From EA-27 sp964396265 (lineage in GTDB: Archaea > Thermoplasmatota > Thermoplasmata > RBG-16-68-12 > EA-27): a DNA stretch of 64,000 nucleotides. The first letter of the stretch is position 1. Every line of letters starts with the position of its first letter. Positions 44,085 to 53,557 of this stretch are shown here, one piece after another. The DNA lies in contig CAYNEM010000001.1 of assembly GCA_964396265.1 (NCBI GenBank), positions 1-64,000 of the forward strand, in the 5' to 3' direction. The translations under genes were made by a program, and so were the position numbers. The notes under the pieces were generated by a model. It saw only the letters and a list, made by a program, of their open reading frames with translations. It did not search any database and was not told the DNA's origin.

Positions 44085-45239
44085 TCAGGAGGCTCGCCGG
44101 GTGCGGGATTTCCGAACCGCTCGCCTCTTTCGCGGGACCGGAGATTCTTCGCGAACATCGACGAGACCGCCTTGGGGGCGAACAAACGAGCGAGATCCCG
44201 CGCCGACGAACGCGATGTCCGTCTCGACGGCCCGGAAGATCGCACCGAACGTCGGCGGACCGGATACGTCGAGGACGACCAACTCTGAACTATCTCCCTC
44301 CCGGAGCGACACGTCATCCTCCTGCTGCAAGCCGCGGCGCCCGCGGAGGGCCATATCGAGCAATTCACGCGGCTCGACCTCCCCGCGGAGACGGGACACC
44401 TTCCACGCGAAGTCGAGCTCCCGGAGCATCGACGGGTTGTTGACCATCGCGTTGTCTGTCCCGAGGAGGAGGCGAACCCCGGAGCGCACGAGCCGAGGAA
44501 GGTCGATCACCTTGCCGAAGAACGCGTTCGACCGCGGGCAAACCGCCACAGGGACGTCCGCGTCGCGGACGAGTGCGAGGTCCGCGTCCGTCGCCTCCGT
44601 CAAGTGGACGAGAAGGCTCGGTCTCAGATCAAGGATCCCGTCGATGTCCTCGCGCACGCGCTCGCTCGCATGCATCGCGAACGCCTTCCCCGAGGCGTGC
44701 GCGTCCCTCGCGAGTTTGGCGGCGTCGGATGCGTTCCAGTCGAGGAGGGAGCTGATCGCAATGCCGTCGGCAGCATGCAGGAGCGCCCTCGTCTCCGCCT
44801 TGTCGTACTTCATCCCGGAGGGGCGTCCGAACACGAGGGGCCGCAAGGGGAGGCCCAGGCTGGCAGCGTACAGCTGGCGAAGGCCGCGAACGCCCATCTC
44901 GCGGAAGTCCCAGAAGGAGGTCGTCCCCGTTTGCACCATGTCCTCGAGGTACGCGCGCGTGGCGGCGATCACATCCTCGTCTTTGGCGGCGAAGAGGACG
45001 CGGTGCTTGAGCCCGTGCTGCGGCGCGACGATCTCTTCGAGGGTGCCCTTGAGGTCCTCGCGGACGACCGCATCGCCCGCGTGCGTGTGCGCGTTCGTGA
45101 ACGCGGGGAGGATGAGCCCCGTCGCGACCGCGTCGCTCGCCTTTTGGCGGCGGACGGAGACGACGATGCCGTCCTCGACCGTCACCGACCCCTCGCGAAA
45201 GTGGCCGTCCTCGTACAGCCAGCCGGACACGCGATACAC
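44085..45239 (-). CDS. Amidohydrolase family protein
   Basis: The product has 384 residues from GTG 45239. It has the amidohydrolase metal motif TNAHTHAGDA (about 49), SSLLDWNAS and FAMHASERV in the middle, LVHLTEAT (about 208), VCPRSNAFFG (about 232) and GTDNAMVNNPS (about 256) carrying the last metal Asp. These are the landmarks of the cytosine/S-adenosylhomocysteine/5-methylthioadenosine deaminase group. The substrate is unknown. A TATA-like box (about 45263) makes it leaderless. The NCS1 permease 1.4 kb away could import a substrate, but that is only proximity. 43976-44084 shows nothing. Confidence 0.82.
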   Translation of the reverse strand: MYRVSGWLYEDGHFREGSVTVEDGIVVSVRRQKASDAVATGLILPAFTNAHTHAGDAVVREDLKGTLEEIVAPQHGLKHRVLFAAKDEDVIAATRAYLEDMVQTGTTSFWDFREMGVRGLRQLYAASLGLPLRPLVFGRPSGMKYDKAETRALLHAADGIAISSLLDWNASDAAKLARDAHASGKAFAMHASERVREDIDGILDLRPSLLVHLTEATDADLALVRDADVPVAVCPRSNAFFGKVIDLPRLVRSGVRLLLGTDNAMVNNPSMLRELDFAWKVSRLRGEVEPRELLDMALRGRRGLQQEDDVSLREGDSSELVVLDVSGPPTFGAIFRAVETDIAFVGAGSRSFVRPQGGLVDVREESPVPRKRRAVRKSRTRRAS

Positions 45240-45318
45240 GGACTTTCACATCGGCGGAGCCTCCTTTAACGTTCTGCTCGTTACCGTTATCTAGGAGCGT
45301 CTTGTTCGGACCGGCGGC

Positions 45319-45390
45319 GCCACCGTAGCTCAGCGGCAGAGCGGCGGTTTCGTAAACCGCAGGCCGGGGGTTCGACACCCTCCGGTGGCT
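45319..45390 (+). tRNA. tRNA-Thr(CGU)
   Basis: The acceptor stem gccaccg pairs with cggtggc, discriminator t. The D arm is gctcagcggcagagc, the anticodon stem gcggt/accgc encloses ttcgtaa giving anticodon CGT, and the T arm is gggtgt-like with gttcgacac. CCA is not encoded. A CGTTATCT box (45285-45292) lies 27-34 bases upstream as an archaeal TATA element. Confidence 0.95.
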
Positions 45391-45442
45391 TCGACCTCAA
45401 GAGTTCATTGTCCTGGACCGATGGGGTTCCAGTCCAGGATCC

Positions 45443-45742
45443 TCAGCCAAACTCGGGCCCGCTCCTCGTGGGCTTCGCGGTCGAGACTCCATGGGCCGTT
45501 GGCTGGCCGTGGATCTTCGACTTCACGATGCGGACGACGGTGCCGCTTTGGACGGTGTAGACCGGCATTCCGTGCGCGTCGAACTCGCCCTCGAGGCGCG
45601 CGATGCCCGTGATCGTCACGCGGATCTTGAGGGTCGTGCCATCGTCCAGCTCGTACGTCGACCACGGTTCTGACTTGCCTTCGAAATCCACGGTAGCGGC
45701 CTCAACCTCGCGCTGCGACAGCGGGGACACGATCTTCACCAC
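45443..45742 (-). CDS. Small beta-rich protein, unknown
   Basis: The product has 99 residues from GTG 45742: VKIVSPLSQREVEAATVDFE, then STYELDDGTTLKIRVTITGI and HGMPVYTVQSGTVVRIVKSK. Alternating strands suggest a small beta-barrel or an SPOUT-free binding domain. No family is recognised. It faces tRNA-Thr and the methyltransferase divergently. Codon use is core-like. Its Gly-rich C-terminus resembles a tail rather than a domain. Confidence 0.6.
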   Translation of the reverse strand: MVKIVSPLSQREVEAATVDFEGKSEPWSTYELDDGTTLKIRVTITGIARLEGEFDAHGMPVYTVQSGTVVRIVKSKIHGQPTAHGVSTAKPTRSGPEFG

Positions 45743-45886
45743 GGTTACACCCGACGAGCCTCATGGGGCTCGACCGGATGGCCTTTTCGGATTCGTTGCC
45801 TCTCGCGCCAGGGGATTGAATCCCAAGCGACTCCTCCCTCGGCTTCTGAGAATAGGGATAAGTGAGCTAGTCTGATTGGGTCCATT

Positions 45887-46660
45887 GTGCCGGTGCGATT
45901 CGGTGAGAAGAGTCGGGAGGAAGCACTTGCCGGCCTGAAGGCCTTCGAAGATCGGGCGCGTTCGTTCTCAGGCTGGGATTTCGCAGAGTTGGGCGTTCGC
46001 GTCCTGGAGCCTGGACTTCCATGGGATTATGAAGAGCTCGTTCGGAGGTACGGAACGGATCGTCGAGCGACCCTCGACCTCGGAACCGGGGGCGGGGAGC
46101 TGCTTGCGGCCCTCCGTCCCGCGCTGAGGGGCCGCGTGGTCGCGACCGAGGAGTGGGTCGTGAACGCCCCCGTCGCGTTCCGGCGGTTGTCGGCCCTGGG
46201 AGTCCATGTAGTCAGGGCACGGAGCTCCCGGCTTCCGTTCCGAGACCACTCCTTCGACCTGGTCATCGACCGCCACGAGGAGTTCGACCCTGGCGATGTG
46301 GACCGGGTCCTGTCCCCTGGCGGCCGCTTCCTCTCTCAGCAGGTTGGCCGCCACAACTGGCAAGAGCTCCGGCGGCGTCTTCCCCGCATGACCGATTGGG
46401 GCGATCTCCGATCCGCGTACGTCCAAGAGTTCCGCACCCGCGGATTCGAAGTCGAGAGCCGGGAGCACGAGTTCCAGGTCGCATATCCTTCGCTTGGCGA
46501 GTTCGCATTCATGTTGTGCGTCGCCCCATGGGAGATCCCTGACTTCCACGTGGAACGGGACCTCGACGCCCTGCTCGCGTTCGAATCGGACTGCGCTACG
46601 AGTGAGGGTCTCGTCGTCACGGAGTGCCGGTACCTGATTGACGCACGCAAAACGATGTGA
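45887..46660 (+). CDS. Class I SAM-dependent methyltransferase
   Basis: The product has 257 residues from GTG 45887. Motif I is TLDLGTGGGELLAAL (about 62-76), then VVATEEW as motif II, FDLVIDRHEEFD (about 125) as the substrate-side strand, and VLSPGGRFLSQQVG as the post-helix strand. The rest of the fold follows, with a helical N-terminal cap. The substrate is unknown; the size fits small-molecule or RNA methyltransferases. A GGATAAGT box (about 45856) makes it leaderless. It converges on the permease gene. Confidence 0.85.
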   Translation: MPVRFGEKSREEALAGLKAFEDRARSFSGWDFAELGVRVLEPGLPWDYEELVRRYGTDRRATLDLGTGGGELLAALRPALRGRVVATEEWVVNAPVAFRRLSALGVHVVRARSSRLPFRDHSFDLVIDRHEEFDPGDVDRVLSPGGRFLSQQVGRHNWQELRRRLPRMTDWGDLRSAYVQEFRTRGFEVESREHEFQVAYPSLGEFAFMLCVAPWEIPDFHVERDLDALLAFESDCATSEGLVVTECRYLIDARKTM

Positions 46661-46672
46661 TCGTCGGCACCC

Positions 46673-48037
46673 TCACGTCGAGCCGCGAGGAACGGATGCC
46701 CGACGCGTCCACGCCGACTCCGCACGCGCGAGCAGGATCTGAAGGCCCACCGCCAACGCGAAGGAAGGCAGCGTCGCCCCAATCGGCGGGAACGTGGGGA
46801 TGAGCCGGAAGTACACCCCAAAGTACAGGACGGCGCCGAGTGACCAGCTCAGGAGGGAGGACCATCGGACGCGGGGGGCGGCGGCGAAGAACTCCTCTGG
46901 GCGATGGGACGCCCGACGGAGGAGGAGCGCGTCGGCGATCACGACGCCGAGGAGGGGCACGAAGACCCCGCCGATCGCGATGAGGAACAGCTCGTAGTCG
47001 CCGCCTAAGCCCTGGCCGCGAAGGAGGAGGAGGAGCGCCCCCGCGCCCGCGATGACCGTGGCGGCGACGATGGACCACAATTGGCGGCGCTTCGGCGCGA
47101 GGTTCTGCATCGAGACCGCGGTCGAGTAGACGTTCGCGAAGGCGTTGTCCGTCTCGTCGATGAGGATGAAGAACACAGGGAGGAACCCGAGCCCCAACAG
47201 CCCGATCGCGCCGATGAAGTCAAGGCCCTGCGAAATCCCGAGGGCCGCGAGGGCAGCGCCGAGGACATAGAAGGCCGTGTTCGCCATCGCGTAGCCGACC
47301 GTCGTCCCCACCGCGGAGTCCCGCGCGCGCCGCGCGAACCGGTTGTAGTCCGCGACGAGCGGCCACCAGGAGATGGGCATGACGATCACGAGGTCGAGCG
47401 CCAGAAGGTACGACCATGGCGGGGAGAAGGCGCCGGGCACGGGTCGGGCACCGAGGTCGATGCCCCGCACCGCCAACCCGATCGCGATGAGGACGGTCGA
47501 GAGGTACACGAGCCAGATCGCGAACTTCTTGAGCCACTGGCGGACGACGGCGAGAGGGCCGCCGAGCGCGAGGGCGAGGACAACAAGTCCGAAGACGGGG
47601 ACGGTCGCCGCCACGACGACGGGTTCGACGCGTCCGGTCATGAGGATCGACGACGCGATGCCCATCACGAGCAACTCGAACGCGGCCCAGCCGAGGAGCT
47701 GGAACACGTTCAACGCGGTCGGCGCGTACGACCCGATCCGGCCGAGGACCGGCCGAAGGCTCACCATCGTGGGCACGCCCGCGCGGCTTCCGTGATGCGC
47801 CGCGCCCGCGAGCATCAGGCTCCCGATCACGGACCCCGCGATGGAGATGATGACGCTCTCCGCGATCGTGAGGCCGAAGACGAGGACGAGGAGCGTCCCC
47901 GCCGCGAGCACCAGGAGTCCGACCCCAAGGCTCGACCAGAGCACGAACAGGTCGAACGCCCGAAGCTGCCGCGCCTCCGGCGGTACCGGCTCGACGCCCC
48001 ATTCCGGCGGGCGGCGGATCCGAGGCGTTAGGGGCAT
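46673..48037 (-). CDS. NCS1-family permease (purine/cytosine type)
   Basis: The product has 454 residues with about twelve hydrophobic segments. It carries the NCS1 features DLFVLWSSLGVGLLVLAAG near the start, VGTTVGYAMANTAFYVLGAA, FFILIDETDNAFANVYSTAV (about 290) and NLAPKRRQLWSIVAAT. The family imports nucleobases, allantoin or related heterocycles with a cation. ATG 48037 is preceded by TTTATTTG at 48061-48068, so the gene is leaderless. An amidohydrolase lies nearby on the same strand. Confidence 0.82.
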   Translation of the reverse strand: MPLTPRIRRPPEWGVEPVPPEARQLRAFDLFVLWSSLGVGLLVLAAGTLLVLVFGLTIAESVIISIAGSVIGSLMLAGAAHHGSRAGVPTMVSLRPVLGRIGSYAPTALNVFQLLGWAAFELLVMGIASSILMTGRVEPVVVAATVPVFGLVVLALALGGPLAVVRQWLKKFAIWLVYLSTVLIAIGLAVRGIDLGARPVPGAFSPPWSYLLALDLVIVMPISWWPLVADYNRFARRARDSAVGTTVGYAMANTAFYVLGAALAALGISQGLDFIGAIGLLGLGFLPVFFILIDETDNAFANVYSTAVSMQNLAPKRRQLWSIVAATVIAGAGALLLLLRGQGLGGDYELFLIAIGGVFVPLLGVVIADALLLRRASHRPEEFFAAAPRVRWSSLLSWSLGAVLYFGVYFRLIPTFPPIGATLPSFALAVGLQILLARAESAWTRRASVPRGST

Positions 48038-48096
48038 GGCCGTTCCTTATCGGGGAGGCGCAAATAAACCCGTGTCCGTCATCGGAACGGACGCGT

Positions 48097-49338
48097 TCAC
48101 AAGGACGTCGCGAACTTCAGCTTCGAGCGCTTCAGTGCCTCCACCAAGGGGAGGGGCCTGCCCGCCAGGTAGTTGATGAGCGCGCCGCCGCCTGTGCTCA
48201 CGTGGTCGAACTTCCTCTCGAGGCCGAGCGCCTCCGCGACCGCGACCGTGTGTCCGCCGCCGATCACGGTGAACGCGTCCGCGTCCGCGACCGCGCCGAA
48301 GATCTCCCGCGTCCCCGTCGCGAACGGTGCGAGCTCGAACACGCCCGCGGGCCCGTTCATGAAGATCGTCTTCGCGGACGCGATGACCGTCGCGAAGTGT
48401 CCGATCGTCTCGAGGCCGATGTCCTGCACGGGATGATCTGCGGGCAGCTCCTGCACCGGGATCTCCACACGCTTCCCCTCCACGTTCAGGGCGAGGTCCG
48501 TCGGCACCTCGATCCTCTCGCGGAACCTGGCGACGACCTGTTTGGCGACGGCGACCTGCTCTGCGTAGGCGTCGATCTCCTTCTCGAGCACCGCGCGCGT
48601 CGGCTTCCCGATGTCGACGCCCCGCGCGTCGAGGAAGAGGAGCGCGACCGCCCCCGTCGTCAGCACGCGGTCCACGACCCCGCGTTCGAGCATGTGGCGG
48701 GACACCGCCAGGGAGTCGTCCGCCTTGATGCCGCCAAAGATCGCGATCTTCGGCCGCTCCTCCGAGGTGAGCGCGCGGCCCAGCATCGCGAGCTCGCGCT
48801 CCACGACGCGGCCGGCGACGTTCGGCAGGGCGTCGCAGAACCCGACGATGCTCGGCTGTGCGCGGTGCGCGGCAGCGAACGCGTCGAGGACGAAGTACTG
48901 CGCCAGGGGCGCGAGTCGCTGCACGAGGTGGGACTTCCCCATCTTCTCGATCGACGCGTCCGCGAAGGCGTCCTCCTCCGCGTAGAACCGCGTGTTCTCG
49001 AGGACGACGACCTCCCCCGGCTTCAAGCCGCGGATTGCGTCGCGCGCCGTGGAGCCGACGAGGCTGTCGATGTACCGCACGGGACGTCCGAGGAGGGAGG
49101 CCATGCGCTCCGCGTGCGACTCGAGGGGCACGCAGTCCGCCTTCCCGGGGCGACCCTGGTGCGCGAGCAGGGCGACCTTCGCTTCCCGCAGGTCGCGCAG
49201 GGTGGCGAGGTGCTCCCGGATGCGCGCGTCGCTGAGGATCCGCCCCGACTTGGGGTCGAGCGGCGAGTTGATGTCCACGCGCACGAGCACCGTCTTCCCC
49301 GTGACGTCCACGTCATCGAGGGTGAGGAACTCGCCCAC
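48097..49338 (-). CDS. pgk: Phosphoglycerate kinase
   Basis: The product has 413 residues, the usual archaeal PGK length. Landmarks are VRVDINSPLDPK (substrate Asp/Arg), LLAHQGRPGKADC, NTRFYAEEDAFADASIEKMG (hinge side), AIFGGIKADDSL, FMNGPAGVFELAPFATGT, VIGGGHTVAVAEAL and HVSTGGGALINYLAG (nucleotide loop). It makes ATP and 3-phosphoglycerate in glycolysis and the reverse reaction in gluconeogenesis. GTG 49338 lies about 25 bases after GGGTTAAG. It is monocistronic by layout. Confidence 0.95.
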   Translation of the reverse strand: MGEFLTLDDVDVTGKTVLVRVDINSPLDPKSGRILSDARIREHLATLRDLREAKVALLAHQGRPGKADCVPLESHAERMASLLGRPVRYIDSLVGSTARDAIRGLKPGEVVVLENTRFYAEEDAFADASIEKMGKSHLVQRLAPLAQYFVLDAFAAAHRAQPSIVGFCDALPNVAGRVVERELAMLGRALTSEERPKIAIFGGIKADDSLAVSRHMLERGVVDRVLTTGAVALLFLDARGVDIGKPTRAVLEKEIDAYAEQVAVAKQVVARFRERIEVPTDLALNVEGKRVEIPVQELPADHPVQDIGLETIGHFATVIASAKTIFMNGPAGVFELAPFATGTREIFGAVADADAFTVIGGGHTVAVAEALGLERKFDHVSTGGGALINYLAGRPLPLVEALKRSKLKFATSL

Positions 49339-49429
49339 GGGGCGCGGGAAGTGGGGCGCCCGCTTAACCCTTTTCTACTTTCACGGGACCGGGAGAAACG
49401 GACTTATCCGCGGGGACCGTGCGAGCCGC

Positions 49430-49885
49430 GTGCGCGAGGTCGAGCTGCTCGCACCCGTCATGGATTACTTCGAGAATCGCGGGTTCCGCACATTGCGGGA
49501 GGTCGCGGTCGCGGGCCGGCGCGCGGACGTGGTGGCGGTGTCCGACGACGCTCTGTTGGCGGTCGAGCTCAAAGTGTCCGCGTGGCCTCGGGCTCTTCGG
49601 CAGGCCATCGCGTACCAGGTATGGGCGCCGGCATCGTACGTCGCGCTCCCGTTCCCACGCGCGATGCGCGCAGTCCGCCACCGCCACCGTTTCGAGGAGG
49701 AGAGCGTGGGGCTCTTGGCGGTGCTCGACGGCGAGGTCCGCACGTTCGTGCCTGCATCTCCGTCGCCGCGCCTCTTCCCCGCACTCTCGGACTTCGTGCG
49801 ACGCCAGCTCTCGCCGGTCGCGCCGCTCGACGCATTCCCCGACGAGGAGAGCGAAGAACGTCTTTATGGGCCGGCCCGCATGTAG
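49430..49885 (+). CDS. Predicted PD-(D/E)XK nuclease-like protein
   Basis: The product has 151 residues from GTG 49430. The N-terminal helix LLAPVMDYFENRGFRTLREV leads to RRADVVAVSDDALLAVELKV (about 26-45), the D-x(n)-ExK core of PD-(D/E)XK enzymes, then ALRQAIAYQVWAPASYVALP. The domain may bind or cut DNA. An ACTTATCC box (about 49401-49408) gives a leaderless start. Its stop lies 14 bases before the DnaA-like protein, so the two are probably one operon. The frame before 49430 is antisense to pgk. Confidence 0.65.
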   Translation: MREVELLAPVMDYFENRGFRTLREVAVAGRRADVVAVSDDALLAVELKVSAWPRALRQAIAYQVWAPASYVALPFPRAMRAVRHRHRFEEESVGLLAVLDGEVRTFVPASPSPRLFPALSDFVRRQLSPVAPLDAFPDEESEERLYGPARM

Positions 49886-49899
49886 CGCCGGGAACGCCT

Positions 49900-51978
49900 C
49901 TGACGGAAGAACCTGTCCTACCTGAGGGAAAGCTCGTCCGCAAGGCCGATGGAGGGACGGACGCGTTGAAGGTCGTGTTCGCGGACCTCAAGCGGTACGC
50001 CTTCACCGGCTACGTGCGCACCCTCCTCGATGGGGACGAGGGCCGATCCGTGGGATACGTGGTCGTCCTCGAGGGGGCCCCAGACCTCGCCTTGCACCAC
50101 GCGGCGGGGGTCACGAAGTCGGGAAAGGGTGCCCTCCGGTCCGTGATGCAGGACTCGTACACGGTCACTTGCCACATCGAGGTCCACGCGAAGGTCGACG
50201 TTGCCTCGCTCCGCAAAACGTTCCCAGACGCGGGCCTTGAGAGGAAGGAGGGCAAGTCGTCTCCAGGGGAGGCCGGGAAGGGAGCAGCGAAGCGTGCGTC
50301 CAAGGCCCTCGCCCCCGGGATCGTCGACAATCTCCGGGTGTGGCGGGAGGCCGGATATTCGGTGGACGCCCTCACCCCGGTCCTCGAAGGAGGGAACGAG
50401 AAGGTCGCGGAGGTCCTTGCGGACTTTGAGGCCGCGGTCGCGCGCATGGATCCGCTGCGCAGGGAGCTCAGCGGGCTCGACGAACCCAAGCTCGCGGGCG
50501 AGATCGGAGCGCTGCGCGAGCGCGCGAGGGACCCGACGACCCACGAGGAGGTCGCCGGGCGGCTCGCCCGGCTGAAGGACGACATCGAGAGGCTTCACCG
50601 GCCCGCGCTTTCCACGATCGACGTGGATCGAGAGGTCCGCCTCCAGGACCGGGCGCGCCAGGTGTTCGAGATGATCGTGCGCCATCGCCAGGCGGAGGGC
50701 AAGTCCGCGGACATCTCGGAGACGCAGGTCGCGAAGGCGCTCGAGGGGAAGGCCCCGACGCGGGACGAGAAGACCGACCTGATCCGCCAGTACACGTTCG
50801 ACACCTTCGTCGTCGGCCCAAGCAACCGCTTCGCCCACGCGGCGGCGACCGCCGTCGCGAAGTCCCCGCATACCGCGTACAACCCGCTGTTCATCACGTC
50901 CGGGTCCGGCCTCGGGAAGACGCACCTTCTCAACGCGATCGGGGACGCGATCCTGGACGAGAACGGGTCTGCGCGGGTCGTTTACGTGACCGCCGAAGGG
51001 TTCAGCAACGAGTTCCGCGAAGCGCTGTCGACAAACCACCTGAACGAGTTCCGCGCAAAGTACCGTGGCCTCGACGTTGCCCTCGTCGACGACGCCCACT
51101 TCCTGTCGGGGAAGGGCGATGTGCAGGAGGAACTCTTCCACACGTTCGACGCGCTGTACATCGCCAACAAGCAGATCGTCCTCACGAGCGACCGGCCGCC
51201 GAAGGAGATCCCGGACCTCGAGGACCGCCTCGTCTCGCGCTTCGAGTCCGGCCTCATCGCGGACATCCAGCCCCCGGAGTACGACACGCGCCTCGCGATC
51301 CTCCGCAGGAAGGTCCGGGACGTGGGGGCGAACGTGGACGAAGAGGTGCTCACCCACATCGCGCGTCGCGTGGAGAACAACGTCCGCGAGCTCGGCGGCG
51401 CGCTCAACCGCGTGATCGCGTTCTCCTCCCTCATGGGCCAGCCCGTGAGCCTCGACCTCGCACGGGAGGTCCTGAAGGACTTGGCAGAGCCCGTCGGCCC
51501 CGGGAGGGCGGACCCCGCCCGGGACATCAGTCACGGGCACTCCTACCTGCTCGAGGAGGACCGGCCCGATCAGGCGTTCGGGCTGCTCAGCGCCGGCGCG
51601 GGGGGCGGGAGGTCCCTCCTCATCACGCGCTCCAACCCACGCCGCGTCAAGGAGAAGCACGACCTTCGGGCCGACCGCATCCTCTGGCTCACGGAGCGCG
51701 AGAGCGGGACAGTCGAGACGATCCCACCATCCCTGGAGCGCATCGTCTACGTGATAGAGGAGTTCATGAAGGACGCGGGGCACGGCGCGATCATGCTCGA
51801 CGGCATCGAGTACCTCGTGAGCAGCAACAGCTTCGACTCCGTCCTGAAGTTCCTGCGACGCCTCGTGGACCACACGTCGGAGAGCCAGTTCACCCTCCTC
51901 GTCAGCGTGAGCACGAAGACGATGAAGGAGCAGGAGATCAAGAACCTCGAGAGGGAGATGGAAGTCCTGTCGTTCTAG
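49900..51978 (+). CDS. DnaA-type AAA+ ATPase fused to DUF835
   Basis: The product has about 690 residues. After an N-terminal beta domain (residues 25-110; KVVFADLKRYAFTGYVRTLL) and a coiled helical part, a bacterial DnaA domain III follows: YTFDTFVVGPSNRFAHAAAT, Walker A SGSGLGKTHL (about 335), VYVTAEGFSNEFREAL, Walker B VALVDDAHFLSGK (about 395), QIVLTSDRPPKEIPDLEDRL and FESGLIADIQPPEYDTRLAI. The DnaA box-binding domain IV is missing and DUF835 replaces it (about 560-690; LLITRSNPRRVKEKHDLRAD). No ATG or GTG is near the 5' end: CTG 49900 fits the TATA-like box at 49861-49868, TTG 49966 is the alternative. It may be a DNA-bound or signalling ATPase rather than an initiator. Confidence 0.85.
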   Translation: MTEEPVLPEGKLVRKADGGTDALKVVFADLKRYAFTGYVRTLLDGDEGRSVGYVVVLEGAPDLALHHAAGVTKSGKGALRSVMQDSYTVTCHIEVHAKVDVASLRKTFPDAGLERKEGKSSPGEAGKGAAKRASKALAPGIVDNLRVWREAGYSVDALTPVLEGGNEKVAEVLADFEAAVARMDPLRRELSGLDEPKLAGEIGALRERARDPTTHEEVAGRLARLKDDIERLHRPALSTIDVDREVRLQDRARQVFEMIVRHRQAEGKSADISETQVAKALEGKAPTRDEKTDLIRQYTFDTFVVGPSNRFAHAAATAVAKSPHTAYNPLFITSGSGLGKTHLLNAIGDAILDENGSARVVYVTAEGFSNEFREALSTNHLNEFRAKYRGLDVALVDDAHFLSGKGDVQEELFHTFDALYIANKQIVLTSDRPPKEIPDLEDRLVSRFESGLIADIQPPEYDTRLAILRRKVRDVGANVDEEVLTHIARRVENNVRELGGALNRVIAFSSLMGQPVSLDLAREVLKDLAEPVGPGRADPARDISHGHSYLLEEDRPDQAFGLLSAGAGGGRSLLITRSNPRRVKEKHDLRADRILWLTERESGTVETIPPSLERIVYVIEEFMKDAGHGAIMLDGIEYLVSSNSFDSVLKFLRRLVDHTSESQFTLLVSVSTKTMKEQEIKNLEREMEVLSF

Positions 51979-53414
51979 GGCCGCCCGACATGGTCCCAGA
52001 ACATCGACACGAACTTCGTGGCTTCCGCATACTCCTCGCGCTTGATGTGGATCGACGCTTGTTTGAGGATCCCGACGGGCTTGGCCAGATCCCCACCTTT
52101 GACCTTCATGTCCAGGAGCGCGTTGCGCGCCTTTTTCATCTCGCGGTTCAGGAGGTCGGGCAGGGCCGTGACGAGCGACTGGCGCGCCTGCACCGCTAGA
52201 CCCGCCGCCTCGTCCCAGTTCTTCGACTGAAGGGCGGATTCCGCGCGCTTCAGCGCCGTGTTCGTCTCGCGCAACTCGAGGCCGAGCTTCCTCGCATCCG
52301 CGAGCAAGGACTTAGAAGCCGCATACTCTTGCCGGGCCTTCCCATAGCCGCCGGATCGCGCATCGAGCTCCTGCTTCGCCGCCTTGATCCTGTCTGCGGA
52401 CGCGCTGAAGTCCCGAACTTCCAGGGCGTCGATCGCGGAGACGCAGAGGGCCTCGATCTCGCCGACGTCGGTCCCCGCCTGGTTCGCCCGTTCCCCCTCC
52501 ACGAGGACGGACTCGATGCGCTTCGCGAGGCCGCCCGTGAACGTCCTATCGAGCCGGAACCGTGCCTGCCGGATCAGCTCGACCGCCCGCTCGACGTCCC
52601 GCTTCTTGCCGTAGGCGATCGCCTCGCTGATGAGTTCCTTCTCCTCGCCGATCTCCACGCCGACCTTCCTGGCGATCAGGAGAAGCGGCTTGACCTCCCC
52701 GACGAGGCGCGGGAGCTCCTTGTACAGCGAGCCCCGGTCCGCAGGGGCCTCCACCGGAGGAGTCCTGCGAGATTCCGAAATCCGCCAGAGCCGCTCCATG
52801 TGGGATCCCCCCACGGGCTTCCCCGCGGCAACCGTGGTGGGTTTGTCGTCTAGCCCCAGCTCGTCGACCACGACGACGGACGTGAGTCCCTTTCCGAGCG
52901 TCGATTCCAGCGGTTCGGGAACCGCCACATCCTGAGCGAACTGCACGCCGCAGCTCGGGCACGACGTCGCGTCGACGTCGACTACCGCGTTGCACAACGG
53001 GCACTCGAACTGCTCGACCGCTTCCTCTGCGAACGCGGCCCCACAGCTCGGGCACTTCCTCGCGTTAGACGCCACGCGCTCCCCGCAGCTTGGGCATAGG
53101 AACTCCGCGCCGGTCTCGCCCTTGGCGGATTCGGCGGCCGCGTTCCCCTTGGCGCCGGTCGTCGCCATCGTCTTGATGTCCTCGAAGATGTCGGGCCGGA
53201 CCTCCTTATCCTGGATGATCGAGGCGAGGATGTCGTCGATGGTCTTCCCTGCGGGGGCGGGGGCTCCGTCGAGGTCCGGGATCCCATCCTTGTCGACATC
53301 GAAGAGCGAGAGGTCCGTGCTGCACTCGGGACAGCGCCTTGCGTGCGAGTCGATCTTGGCGTCGCACACGGGGCATATCCGGGTCTCGCCGCTCACGGTT
53401 ACCACGGAGGACAC
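51975..53414 (-). CDS. Zinc-ribbon protein with helical repeats
   Basis: The product has 479 residues from GTG 53414. Three zinc-ribbon pairs are visible: CPVCDAKIDSHARRCPEC (about 14), CPSCGERVASNARKCPSCG (about 104) and CPLCNAVVDVDATSCPSCG (about 138). After a Ser/Thr linker, about 230 residues of amphipathic helix follow (VGEVKPLLLIARKVGVEIGE; RADARKLGLELR-like segments), resembling alpha-solenoid or coiled-coil scaffolds. It ends in a four-base overlap with the DnaA-DUF835 stop. Zinc ribbons of this style often act in protein-protein assembly. It is cytoplasmic, with no enzymatic motif. Confidence 0.7.
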   Translation of the reverse strand: MSSVVTVSGETRICPVCDAKIDSHARRCPECSTDLSLFDVDKDGIPDLDGAPAPAGKTIDDILASIIQDKEVRPDIFEDIKTMATTGAKGNAAAESAKGETGAEFLCPSCGERVASNARKCPSCGAAFAEEAVEQFECPLCNAVVDVDATSCPSCGVQFAQDVAVPEPLESTLGKGLTSVVVVDELGLDDKPTTVAAGKPVGGSHMERLWRISESRRTPPVEAPADRGSLYKELPRLVGEVKPLLLIARKVGVEIGEEKELISEAIAYGKKRDVERAVELIRQARFRLDRTFTGGLAKRIESVLVEGERANQAGTDVGEIEALCVSAIDALEVRDFSASADRIKAAKQELDARSGGYGKARQEYAASKSLLADARKLGLELRETNTALKRAESALQSKNWDEAAGLAVQARQSLVTALPDLLNREMKKARNALLDMKVKGGDLAKPVGILKQASIHIKREEYAEATKFVSMFWDHVGRP

Positions 53415-53460
53415 ACCTTCTGGGGAATTTACTCGGCGCTTCGTTGAAGCGATGCGATTA

Positions 53461-53468
53461 TTATATAC
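53461..53468 (+). promoter_or_regulatory. TATA box of the KaiC-like gene
   Basis: TTATATAC lies in a low-GC pocket between two divergent genes. Transcription toward the right would start near 53490. No canonical start codon of the KaiC-like frame follows closely, so that gene's start remains open. Confidence 0.55.
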
Positions 53469-53557
53469 CTATCGACCTCGTCATTCCCGGCGATAATGGA
53501 CTCGGGTCTTTCGCGCGGGCAACGGAGAATTGGAGCGATAACGTTAAGTGGAATTCG

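Noticed and set aside
48202..49899. Upstream extension of the DnaA-DUF835 frame
   Set aside because: It runs antisense through pgk and the nuclease-like gene and is low-complexity Arg/Asp-rich sequence; the TATA-like box and neighbouring gene end place the start near 49900.
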